Made by a program: the position numbers and the translations under genes. From positions 3,720,001 through 3,784,000 of the forward strand of contig NZ_BLZR01000001.1 in assembly GCF_014193895.1 (NCBI RefSeq): a DNA stretch of 64,000 nucleotides, in the 5' to 3' direction. The notes under the pieces are model-generated. The model worked only from the letters and a program-made list of their open reading frames with translations. It did not search any database and had not been told where the DNA came from. Source of the DNA: Clostridium fungisolvens (GTDB lineage Bacteria > Bacillota > Clostridia > Clostridiales > Clostridiaceae). Below are positions 56,910 through 64,000 of the stretch, in pieces (position 1 is the stretch's first letter; each line of letters opens with the position of its first letter).

Positions 56910-58338
56910 ATACTTGCTTTATCACTCCAATTGCAATACCTAAAATAGATGCATCTCTATTTTCAAGAGAAATAGGCTGATATTTTGGATTTTCAGGCAT
57001 AAGGTATGGAATTTTATTTTTCAAATTTAGTCTCTTTAGTGTTGCACTACCTTCTATCTCTGCTGCTACTATATCATTATGATCTGCAGATTGTTGTCTT
57101 CTAATAACAACAAAATCCCCATCATTAATATTAGCATTCTTCATACTATCACCTTTTACATGAAGTATAAAGTTATCTTTCTTTCCTCTAATCCAGTTGT
57201 ATGGGATATAAAAATTACTTTCCTGTTCTCCATTCATCGGTATAGGTTCACCAGCAGCAATATCACTATACATCGGTACTTCAACAAGCTCTTCTTCCTT
57301 AATAACTTCTTGCTTATCATTATAATCAATTATTATTTCATTACTAGTAGATGCTCCGTCTATCATAAATGTATGTTCACTCTTATGCTTTAGATTAATA
57401 TAGGTAAACCTCTCCAACGAGTAATTATCTAATTTTTTAACTGAGCTACAAGTAAATCTATAATTTTTAAATTTATCAAAGTCATTCATGTAGCCTAACT
57501 TTATTCCACTCTTAAGCCAAGCATATCTTTCTGAACTTTCAATTGTATTTATAAGATATGTAAAAGATGAATATTCTTTTTTATCATATAATGCTTTAAT
57601 GAAATTAAGCTCTCCTCTAGTTAAGTTCTCACAATTATCTAGAAGTATATGTATGTATTTATTATTATCATTCTCAACCATAAGCCTTGCATAATTAGCC
57701 TTGTCGTATTTATCAATGAAATATAGTTCTTTCATTCTACTTTGATATTGTAGATTTAAACTATAAAGCAGTTCTCTAGCCGAAGAGTTTTTTCTTACAG
57801 CTTTCACTCTGCCCTTTCTATTAACCTCAGCATACTCATCCCTTGATAGTACACTTGCCTTTATCCATTGTATTTCATCCAGTATAAAATATATAGAACT
57901 ATTTTTTATTGTTCTGATTTTATTTATACTACTTTCATTAGCTTCTAAAACCTCTCTTAATATTAAAAGCTTATCTGATTCTGTTATATCTTTGAAATTA
58001 GTTCCATTATCTTCAATATATAATTCAAAGTACAGATCAATTAATTCATCTAAGGAAAAAAACTCAACCTCTTTTTCAATAAGTGAAAACAAGGTAATAC
58101 TACTAGGTCTATTCTTTTTAACTGTTGCTTCGTAAAAAGACTGAACAAGCATTTTATTTTTATTATTGGTTGTAATAAATGCAATCTTATCACTGTTATA
58201 TAAACAATAATTGTTTTTCAGATTTATAGTCCTATGCAATGCTGCAGAAGTTTTTCCTGTATGTAAATAACCTTTTACTACTTGTACACCGAGATGCTTA
58301 GAATTTATGTATCTATTCTGATTTCCCTCAAAATTCAT
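56908..58338 (-). CDS. Fusion of a degenerate UvrD-like P-loop region with a LexA-type autoprotease (S24) domain
   Basis: 476 residues from the ATG at 58336-58338 after GGAGGT. N-terminal half: P-loop GYLHTGKT (23-30), an Ia-like FITTNNK, and EIQWIKASVLSRDEY resembling UvrD/Rep helicases. Where UvrD has a DExQD Walker B, this reads ILLDNCENLT, so the catalytic acid is lost; helicase motifs III-VI are absent. C-terminal domain (about 350-476): cleavage-like site Ala362-Gly363 (DIAAGEPIP), Ser398 in KGDSMK and Lys435 in ATLKRL. Ser to Lys is 37 residues, as in E. coli LexA. There is no DNA-binding HTH. Inference: a DNA-damage or nucleotide-responsive self-cleaving protein. Neighbours are an exonuclease and an M28 peptidase gene. 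Confidence 0.85.
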   Translation of the reverse strand: MNFEGNQNRYINSKHLGVQVVKGYLHTGKTSAALHRTINLKNNYCLYNSDKIAFITTNNKNKMLVQSFYEATVKKNRPSSITLFSLIEKEVEFFSLDELIDLYFELYIEDNGTNFKDITESDKLLILREVLEANESSINKIRTIKNSSIYFILDEIQWIKASVLSRDEYAEVNRKGRVKAVRKNSSARELLYSLNLQYQSRMKELYFIDKYDKANYARLMVENDNNKYIHILLDNCENLTRGELNFIKALYDKKEYSSFTYLINTIESSERYAWLKSGIKLGYMNDFDKFKNYRFTCSSVKKLDNYSLERFTYINLKHKSEHTFMIDGASTSNEIIIDYNDKQEVIKEEELVEVPMYSDIAAGEPIPMNGEQESNFYIPYNWIRGKKDNFILHVKGDSMKNANINDGDFVVIRRQQSADHNDIVAAEIEGSATLKRLNLKNKIPYLMPENPKYQPISLENRDASILGIAIGVIKQV

Positions 58339-58367
58339 TTGTTTACCTCCGTACATATAAAAGAAAA

Positions 58368-58405
58368 AAATTATATTGAACTCAAAGTTTTATTCAATAT
58401 AATTT
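58368..58405 (-). terminator. Hairpin that is both M28-gene terminator and possible promoter of the fusion gene
   Basis: AAATTATATTGAA (58368-58380) and TTCAATATAATTT (58393-58405) pair and T-rich DNA follows on the minus strand. The same arms contain TTGAAT (58392-58397) and TATAAT (58370-58375), 16 bp apart, a plausible promoter for the downstream fusion gene with a leader of about 25 nt. Termination and promotion would share these bases. Confidence 0.6.
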
Positions 58406-58432
58406 AATGTAATATATTAATTATATACTATT

Positions 58433-59389
58433 TTAGTAACTTATTAAATACTCCTTAAGATTTTTAACTATCTCACTCATATAGTTAAAATCTATGTCCT
58501 CTACCTTATCATCTGCTCTATTTATGTCTTCAAATCTATATATTGAAGTATCTGTCAAAAGAATTGTTTTAAATCCATCCTTTGAAAATGAATAACTGTC
58601 CTTTATTCCATAACCAATTAAAAAGTCCTTGTTTATATTTTTAACTGGAAGCCATGAACTGTCATTAATATAACTTGTAACATTCTCAGCTAAAGCTTTT
58701 GAATCAGTGTTTCCTACTATTGCTAAGAAATTAGCCTTATTAGGCATTGAAGGACCCATAAACGGATATCTTTGTGATAAAGGTTTATCTGAGTAATAAC
58801 CTATAGAATCTAGGACTATTACACCTTCAATATTTTCATTTTGTTGTTTTATATAATCTGCATATATCTTACTGCCCATTTGGTCAGTTTTTGCAAATAC
58901 TTTTTCCCCATTTACAAAAGCTACAAATCTTACATTATGATATGCATTTGTATTCTTATATAAATCAGCTAATGTAATCAGAGCTGATATTCCTGATGCT
59001 CCACCATCTGCGGATCCTAAAGTTGAATCATAGTGAGCACCTATTATAACAGTCTTACTATCCTTATTCTTATTTAAACAGTTTTTTGTAGCAACAATAT
59101 TAGAAAATGTTTTATCCCCAATTTGATAATCTTGTATCCCTATGTTGTATCCCATTGATTTAAATTTACTTATTATGTACTGCTTACTCTTTTCTAGGTT
59201 ATCATAATTATTATAATCTCTTGGCCCTATATCCTTACAGAATACATTTACATTATCCTTTAAGGTCTTGGCCACATTTTCATCTCCATTAACAGTAACC
59301 TTCGATGAGCTTTTCCACCCATAAGTTGTGGAGGCCAACGCAAACAATAACAAAACTAAAACAACTACCCAATTTACTTTTCTCTTCAT
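58433..59389 (-). CDS. Extracellular M28-family metallopeptidase
   Basis: 318 residues, with an N-terminal signal peptide or anchor (about 7-24) and an M28 domain. VIIGAHYDSTLGSADGGASG carries the first zinc His and Asp; the usual EE catalytic segment reads FVNGEKVFAKTDQMGS, with one Glu only; later IVLDSIGYY gives an Asp and a distal DSYSF/DTSIYRFED region the rest. It may therefore be weakly active or altered. RBS GGTGGAG. The terminator and fusion gene follow. Confidence 0.78.
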   Translation of the reverse strand: MKRKVNWVVVLVLLLFALASTTYGWKSSSKVTVNGDENVAKTLKDNVNVFCKDIGPRDYNNYDNLEKSKQYIISKFKSMGYNIGIQDYQIGDKTFSNIVATKNCLNKNKDSKTVIIGAHYDSTLGSADGGASGISALITLADLYKNTNAYHNVRFVAFVNGEKVFAKTDQMGSKIYADYIKQQNENIEGVIVLDSIGYYSDKPLSQRYPFMGPSMPNKANFLAIVGNTDSKALAENVTSYINDSSWLPVKNINKDFLIGYGIKDSYSFSKDGFKTILLTDTSIYRFEDINRADDKVEDIDFNYMSEIVKNLKEYLISY

Positions 59390-59466
59390 ACTCCACCATA
59401 CTCACTATTTTATTGATATTCCACTTTATAATCAAATTTATTTTTTCAAACCCTATCCCTAGAGTC

Positions 59467-59568
59467 ATAGATGGACCACTTCATATTAAAACTTATTATT
59501 TTTAAATTCTCTCACCAAAACCCGTGAGAGTTTTAAAAATAGATTTAGGATTGAAGTGGTACATCTAT
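59467..59568. repeat. Family C palindrome, copy C3
   Basis: ATAGATGGACCACTTCA (59467-59483) and TGAAGTGGTACATCTAT (59552-59568) match as inverted ends with one mismatch; core TTTTTAAATTCTCTCAC / GTGAGAGTTTTAAAAA as in C1 and C2. It occupies a third of the 327-bp gap between the MutS-like and M28 genes. Confidence 0.8.
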
Positions 59569-59619
59569 AGTAAAAGTTATAAAAATATATTTTAGTATAA
59601 AGTACTCTATCTAAATAAT

Positions 59620-59675
59620 AAAACCCCAAAGTGTATGTTTTATTCAAGAAAATAAATATAACATTTTGGAGTTTT
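59620..59675 (-). terminator. Terminator of the MutS-like gene
   Basis: AAAACTCCAAAA and TTTGGGGTTTT (minus strand) pair with a G-U pair around a long loop; TATTATTT follows. 42 bp past the gene stop. Confidence 0.65.
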
Positions 59676-59716
59676 ATCGGTATAATTTTACTCTACCCTA
59701 ATGCTACTGTCAATAA

Positions 59717-61507
59717 CTAGATATTGATTCCAGCCATCTTCATAAGATAAATAGCATTTCTTGTAGTAGACTTCCCTTTTCTTAGCTTATAATCAAACTT
59801 AATTTCATTATTTTCATAGTGTTCTCTAAAGTTATAATTTATCACTTTCTTATTGTTTTCTTCAAGATCACATAACTCTAGATCATGTGTAGATACAAGT
59901 CCTACAGCATTTTTTTCACTAAGTTGATTAATTAAAATTTCAGCTCCTGTATGTCTATCCTTTGAGTTTGTTCCTCTGAAAATTTCATCTAACATAAACA
60001 ACACTCTTTCGCCATTATCAGTAGCATTTATTAGACTTTTTATTCTCAATATTTCTGCATAAAATGAAGATATGTTCTCTTCAAGATTATCCCCTATTCT
60101 CATGCAAGTATATATATTAAGTATTGGACACTTATATGCAGTTCCATTAACCGGAGCTCCTACATATGTAAAAACAGTATTTATGCCTATAGTTCTTAGG
60201 AACGTACTCTTACCAGACATATTAGATCCAGTAACAAGCATAATCCTGTTGTTATTATTAAGGGAAAAACTGTTAGCTATAGCCCTTTGCCCTAATAATG
60301 GATGGCTGACATTCTCTCCTTCAAGAGATAAGTCATCTGTTACCACTCCATAAGTCCAATTTGGGTTATCTCCGCTTATATTTGCTATAGAACATAGAGC
60401 TTCAATTTCCCCCAATGCTTCAAGCCACTGCTCTAATCTTTCACTATTTTTTCTTCTCCAGTATTCTAGTCTTGTTAGTAAATGATAATCCCAAAGTAAG
60501 GCTACATTGATTATTATATATATCATGTTTTTTCTGTCTGCAATCTTGTTAGCGATGGAATTTAACTCTTTCATTTCCTCGGTAAAGTTAAACTCATCAT
60601 TAATAAGCATAGACTTTATTTTTGTTAGCTTATTTGAATCAAAACTTTCCTCTTCCACTATTTTAATCATATTAAAATAAGTATATATACTACTCTTAAG
60701 CTCATAAACTATATCTAAAGCTTCATTTCTTTCCTTAGTACCAAGCTTTAATACTAAAAAATTAAGAATACCTATAGATACAGGAAATATTGATATTATA
60801 TAGTCAGTGAAGAAGTACAAAAACGTTACTGATAAGAAAGCTACCGGAAGTAATATCATTGCAATCTTCATGAAACTACCTAAAATATTCTCATTTTTTC
60901 CTTTACACCATTGTATAAAGTTTTCAGTATCACCTAGGGCTGAGTCTTTAAGACTTCCTTCAACCTGAAGCTTTTGTCTAAAATCTATATTTGCTCCAAG
61001 CTCCTTAACTGCCTGCTGTCTCTGATAGATCTCTTCTCTACTCGGAAGTTCATTTAAAGATAATAATGAAGCCAGCTTCTTTCTTCCATAAGAAGTTTTT
61101 GTTGTATTTATCCATTGAAATAATGAGTGTTCACCAAATATATCTAGGTCATTTACAAAAGGGTGTTTTATATATAAAAATTCCGATCCAGTATCCTGAA
61201 AACTCTTCCATCTCCCATCTATTCTTTGTATGGCTTCTTCATTTATCTCAATAAATTTTTCTCTTCTAACCTTTTCCTCTAATTTCTTTGAATGCAAATA
61301 TACAAAGTATACAAAGAGAACTATTGCCATAATCAGTACACCATATATTAGATAGTTTTTTCCTGTATAATATATTGCAAAACACGCAGCTATAAAAATC
61401 ATAAAAGTGACAAGCCTCAAAAAGCTTACCACGTTGCATCTACTCGCAATTTCTTTATATATTTTTTCACCTTCACTTTTTCTATTTTCATAAAAACTTC
61501 TATCCAT
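59717..61507 (-). CDS. Membrane-anchored MutS-family ATPase
   Basis: 596 residues. Two hydrophobic blocks, about 28-75 (two helices) and about 210-255 (two helices), then clamp-like helices and a complete MutS domain V: P-loop VTGSNMSGKSTFLRT, Walker B FMLDEIFRGTNSKDRHTG, and STHDLEL. The mismatch-recognition domain of true MutS is absent, so it is neither MutS1 nor MutS2 (no Smr/KOW). It belongs to the poorly studied membrane MutS-like group. RBS AGGAGGTG. Role unknown; active ATPase motifs imply a working machine. Confidence 0.85.
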   Translation of the reverse strand: MDRSFYENRKSEGEKIYKEIASRCNVVSFLRLVTFMIFIAACFAIYYTGKNYLIYGVLIMAIVLFVYFVYLHSKKLEEKVRREKFIEINEEAIQRIDGRWKSFQDTGSEFLYIKHPFVNDLDIFGEHSLFQWINTTKTSYGRKKLASLLSLNELPSREEIYQRQQAVKELGANIDFRQKLQVEGSLKDSALGDTENFIQWCKGKNENILGSFMKIAMILLPVAFLSVTFLYFFTDYIISIFPVSIGILNFLVLKLGTKERNEALDIVYELKSSIYTYFNMIKIVEEESFDSNKLTKIKSMLINDEFNFTEEMKELNSIANKIADRKNMIYIIINVALLWDYHLLTRLEYWRRKNSERLEQWLEALGEIEALCSIANISGDNPNWTYGVVTDDLSLEGENVSHPLLGQRAIANSFSLNNNNRIMLVTGSNMSGKSTFLRTIGINTVFTYVGAPVNGTAYKCPILNIYTCMRIGDNLEENISSFYAEILRIKSLINATDNGERVLFMLDEIFRGTNSKDRHTGAEILINQLSEKNAVGLVSTHDLELCDLEENNKKVINYNFREHYENNEIKFDYKLRKGKSTTRNAIYLMKMAGINI

Positions 61508-61562
61508 CCAGCACCTCCTAAATTATGTTTACACTATATATGATTTTAACATATTTTGTAAT

Positions 61563-61752
61563 AAAAAATTCGCTAAATCGATCTTTTCTGGTGAATTTTT
61601 TTGCGCATCTGCCTTTTCTTAACCGTATGTGAAGAATCTTACAAGCAAATAAATTTTATTTTTTACTATATATCCATAAAAAACTTATAAGATCATTGAA
61701 ATATCAATATTTTACGGCTATAGAAATTTTATATGCTCTTTTACAGTAAAAA
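61563..61752 (+). repeat. Family A intergenic repeat, copy A7
   Basis: AATTCGCTAAA.../...CTGGTGAATT first hairpin with T7, CTGCC-TTTTCTT...AAGAA second hairpin, TTTACTATATATCC, closing TTTTACAGTAAAAA. First of three repeat elements packed in the 592-bp gap between the MutS-like gene and the metal-binding lipoprotein gene. Confidence 0.75.
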
Positions 61753-61758
61753 TATAAA

Positions 61759-61839
61759 GATGCATAATTTCATAATTAAACTACTTTCGCCTACTAGATA
61801 CTGGCAAATATAAATTTAACTATTAAAATGATACATCTA
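61759..61839. repeat. Diverged family C-like inverted repeat
   Basis: AGATGCATAATTTCAT (61759-61774) and AAAATGATACATCT (61826-61839) match as inverted ends at 12 of 14 positions. The core hairpin of C1-C3 is not preserved. It lies between copy A7 and element B1. Confidence 0.4.
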
Positions 61840-61863
61840 TGTTATAAATTATTATTATCTACT

Positions 61864-62089
61864 TTTAAGAATACTATTGAAATTAATTGGTTATGCAGGA
61901 AATGCTATATGAGCGAGCTATTAGAATTAAATGATTTTGGCAGATGTAATGGCGTTAAAAAACTGTACTGTTCGAGCGTAGTGAGTTTACAGTTTTAGCC
62001 ATAGAATATGACAAAATCATATTAATTCTTTGCGTAAGCTCATTTAAGCATTGGATGAATAACCAATTAATTTCAATATCGTGCTTTAA
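61864..62089. repeat. Family B MITE-like element, full copy B1
   Basis: About 226 bp. The inverted ends TATTGAAATTAATTGGTTAT (61875-61894) and its exact complement (62059-62078) are 20-bp perfect, with imperfect extension outward. The interior has an AAAACTGTA...TACAGTTTT stem around GTTCGAGCGTAGTGAG. No coding capacity. It ends 11 bp from the metal-binding lipoprotein stop and could form a long hairpin at the 3' end of that transcript. Confidence 0.8.
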
Positions 62090-62099
62090 TTGCATATTA

Positions 62100-62996
62100 T
62101 TATTTTAAGCTATTGTATATCTTATCTAAATTATCTTTCATACTTTCATAGTAATCTTTATTATCTTCTTTGCTTTCAATAGTGTAGATAGTTTGAATTT
62201 TAGCTCCTACTTCGTTTGCCAATGTCTGCGACACCTTAGGACTTGCTAGCTGCTCTGAAAATATGGTCTTTATATTATTAGCTCTACAGAAGTCTACAAG
62301 ATCCTTTAGTTTCTGTGGAGTTATTTCTCCCTCTGCAAATACATCCTCTACACTCATTTGTTTAAGACCAAAATCTCTGCATAAATATCCAAATGCCTCG
62401 TGACCAGTAACAAAATCTTTAGTCTTCAGCTCACTGAATTTTGTTTTATTATCCTGATAAAGTTTTTCAAGTTTATCAGTGAATTCCTTGTAGTTCTTTT
62501 CATAAAAATCTTTATTTTTGCTATCAGCTTTTACTAAAGCTTCCTTTATGTTCAAAGACTGAATTTCAGCGTTTTTTAAACTTAACCATATATGTGGGTC
62601 AACTTTTCCATCAGTTTTTATTTGTTCTATACCTTTTGAACTATCAATTAGCTGGATTTTATTTTTATCTTCTATAGTGTCTTCAACTTTATCTAACCAT
62701 TCTTCCATACCAAAGCCATTATAAACAAATATACTTGACTTGTTTAGCTCTACAAGATCTTTACTCTTTGGCTCAAAATCATGGGGCTCCATCCCTTCTG
62801 GAACCATTACATTTACGTCTATCTTATCTTTACCTATAGCCTCAGCAAATTCTTTCAAAGGATTTATCGAAACGGTAACTTTTAGTTTATCGCTATCGGT
62901 TTTTACAGCGCTTTTAGTACATCCTACAAAACTACTAACCAGTAATAGAGATGAAATTAAAGTTGCTATATTTAAACTCAACCTTCTAATATTCAT
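62100..62996 (-). CDS. Metal ABC transporter substrate-binding lipoprotein (ZnuA/AdcA type)
   Basis: 298 residues with a lipoprotein signal (SSLLLVSSFVGC, lipobox Cys about 26). Metal ligands appear in EGMEPHDFEP (His), KVDPHIWLS (His) and VTGHEAFGYL (His), the cluster A-I three-histidine set. The His-rich loop of many zinc-binding members is absent, so zinc is likely but manganese is possible. No permease or ATPase gene adjoins it, so its transporter is elsewhere. A near-consensus promoter with a 7-1-7 palindrome (63012) suggests Zur- or Fur-family control. Confidence 0.87.
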   Translation of the reverse strand: MNIRRLSLNIATLISSLLLVSSFVGCTKSAVKTDSDKLKVTVSINPLKEFAEAIGKDKIDVNVMVPEGMEPHDFEPKSKDLVELNKSSIFVYNGFGMEEWLDKVEDTIEDKNKIQLIDSSKGIEQIKTDGKVDPHIWLSLKNAEIQSLNIKEALVKADSKNKDFYEKNYKEFTDKLEKLYQDNKTKFSELKTKDFVTGHEAFGYLCRDFGLKQMSVEDVFAEGEITPQKLKDLVDFCRANNIKTIFSEQLASPKVSQTLANEVGAKIQTIYTIESKEDNKDYYESMKDNLDKIYNSLK

Positions 62997-63011
62997 ATTG
63001 ACACTCCTTTT

Positions 63012-63026
63012 TGCAAATGATTTGCA
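63012..63026 (-). promoter_or_regulatory. Fur/Zur-family operator
   Basis: TGCAAAT-G-ATTTGCA, a perfect 7-1-7 palindrome as bound by Fur-family metalloregulators, just downstream of the -10 box of the metal-binding lipoprotein gene. Placement over the transcription start and the gene's role favour a Zur-like repressor. Confidence 0.72.
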
Positions 63027-63037
63027 TTACGTTTTAA

Positions 63038-63066
63038 AGTATACAATCTATAAAAAGTATTGTCAA
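63038..63066 (-). promoter_or_regulatory. Promoter of the metal-binding lipoprotein gene
   Basis: Minus strand TTGACA (63061-63066), 17-bp spacer, TATACT (63038-63043). Confidence 0.85.
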
Positions 63067-63099
63067 TATTAGGTTGTAAAATACAAAAACTTTTTAAAA

Positions 63100-64000
63100 C
63101 TAAAGACTGATTATATTTATTCGTTCCTTGGTGCAAGCTATATCCAATTCTCTTTTTTGACAAGTAAATATTATTATTTGTCTCACATCAGATATTTCAT
63201 ATAAATAGTTAAGTATATTTTCAAGTCTTTCATCATCGTATTGTACAAATGCATCATCTAAAATTATAGGAACATTTTTATTTTCAAATATCATATCAAT
63301 TAAAGCAAGTCTCAAAGAAATATACGCTTGATCCCAAGCTCCATTGCTTAAATATTCAGCCTTTATATATCTTCCGTCGTTGCTTTGTTTAACTGTGATT
63401 TCGAAGGTTTCATTTATTTTCACATCTGAGTACTTTCCCATAGTGATTTTACTTAAAATAGCCGTAACTTTCTCATTTAAGACAGGTCCGAAACTCTTTT
63501 GTATCTCTTTAAAGGATTCATCCATAATAACTTGAGCTATTTCGATTGCTCTTACAGTCTTTTCACCTTCTTTTATCTGTTCTTTAACTGATTCTATGTC
63601 TTCTTCAATTACATCCAGTCTTCTTGTTGTTAAGAATATATTTTTTATGCTATACTCTATGTCTTTCATCTCTTTTTCTATATTGAGCAGTTCTTGTTGT
63701 TTTAAACGGATATCATTTTCTATCTCGTCCTCATTTTCATATGAAAATTCATTAGTCTCATTAATTATTTCTTTAACTTCATCTTCTATAGCCTGTATGT
63801 CTCTGTCTTTTAAAAGCAACTTATAAGTCTCTTCAATTGAATTTAACCTTACCATTATCTCTTCTCGTTGCTGAAGCTTATATCTCATATTCTTTATCTC
63901 TTCAGGAATATCTTCAAGGTCTAAATGGTCTAATCCAAGAGTTTTTAATCTACTATAAATAGTATCTTTCTTTAACTTTATATCGTTTTGAAGATAATCG
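63100..64000 (-). CDS. SbcC/YhaN-like coiled-coil ATPase, C-terminal part only
   Basis: About 300 codons are visible; the frame stays open past the Met at 63886-63888 to the right edge, so this is the 3' end of a longer gene, not a 262-residue protein. Visible: long coiled coil (up to about 130 residues before 63500), ABC signature-like LSNGAWDQAYISLRLAL, Walker B VPIILDDAFVQYDDERL, and a final IIIFTCQKREL. These match the C-terminal half of SMC/Rad50-like ATPases such as YhaN, which usually pair with a YhaM/SbcD-type nuclease; that gene would lie outside the window. The AT-rich 103 bp to the lipoprotein start hold that gene's promoter. Confidence 0.85.
   Translation of the reverse strand, partial: DYLQNDIKLKKDTIYSRLKTLGLDHLDLEDIPEEIKNMRYKLQQREEIMVRLNSIEETYKLLLKDRDIQAIEDEVKEIINETNEFSYENEDEIENDIRLKQQELLNIEKEMKDIEYSIKNIFLTTRRLDVIEEDIESVKEQIKEGEKTVRAIEIAQVIMDESFKEIQKSFGPVLNEKVTAILSKITMGKYSDVKINETFEITVKQSNDGRYIKAEYLSNGAWDQAYISLRLALIDMIFENKNVPIILDDAFVQYDDERLENILNYLYEISDVRQIIIFTCQKRELDIACTKERINIISL

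Noticed and set aside
58375..58395. GAACTCAAAGTTTT as a LexA (SOS) box upstream of the LexA-like fusion gene
   Set aside because: The half-sites GAAC and GTTT are 5 bp apart, not 4, and lie in the loop of the terminator hairpin; no second site supports it.
63100..63888. A complete 262-residue ATPase starting at 63888
   Set aside because: The frame continues open to the window edge and lacks the N-terminal P-loop half; the Met at 63888 has no ribosome binding site.

Overview
The window is AT-rich, Gram-positive, spore-former DNA and reads as a Clostridium-type (Clostridia, Firmicutes) chromosome. Evidence for this: strong GGAGG ribosome binding sites, TTG and GTG starts, spoIVFA/spoIVFB, a min-mre-rod morphogenesis locus ordered as in clostridia, an L27 with the Prp-cleaved N-terminus, an L21 leader, and CsoR/CopA copper control. 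No rRNA, tRNA, CRISPR array, intact transposase or prophage was seen.

Layout. 1-7.4 kb: an alpha-glucan/maltose module (maltose phosphorylase, a short GT35 glucan phosphorylase, a LacI-type repressor, beta-phosphoglucomutase) with several LacI/CcpA-like palindromes. 7.5-12.6 kb: DUF350 protein, ComEA, a D,D-carboxypeptidase, pseudouridine synthase, RidA and an LCP cell-wall ligase. 12.8-21.3 kb (minus strand): yqeK, nadD, yhbY, obg, rpmA, prp, rplU, rng and two genes of a radical-SAM pair. 21.7-34.4 kb (minus strand): spoIVFB, spoIVFA, mgsA, rodA, minE, minD, minC, mrdA, mreD, mreC, mreB, radC, maf and a small membrane protein, i.e. septum placement, elongation and sporulation signalling. 34.8-50 kb: a SPOR protein, a heterodimeric ABC exporter with a divergent AraC regulator, a MazG-like protein, NlpC/P60 hydrolase, PepD, pyruvate kinase, an S1-repeat protein and a three-gene PspA-type envelope operon. 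50-53.2 kb: copZ-copA-csoR. 53.4-64 kb: YaaA, a CBS protein, a degenerate CAP-like secreted protein, then a stretch with DNA-metabolism flavour: a DEDD exonuclease with zinc ribbon, a fusion of a degenerate UvrD-like P-loop region to a complete LexA-type autoprotease domain, an M28 peptidase, a membrane-anchored MutS homologue, a metal-binding lipoprotein, and the C-terminal part of an SbcC/YhaN-like ATPase running off the right edge.

The most unusual material is (i) the UvrD-like/LexA-like fusion at 56908-58338, in which the helicase Walker B acidic pair is lost while the Ala-Gly cleavage site and Ser/Lys dyad keep LexA spacing, and (ii) three families of small dispersed intergenic repeats. 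Family A is about 190 bp, with seven copies at six sites, two hairpins with compensatory changes and a long-range ACTGTA/TACAGT pairing; every copy lies just 3' of a gene. Family B is MITE-like, with 20-bp perfect inverted repeats. Family C is a roughly 100-bp nested palindrome. All three meet in one 592-bp intergenic region (61508-62099). The first gene of the PspA operon also appears to lack a normal start codon: an ATA sits where the ATG should be.

Several coding starts given here were moved inward to the codon that follows the ribosome binding site. All homology statements are from recognition of motifs, not from database searches.
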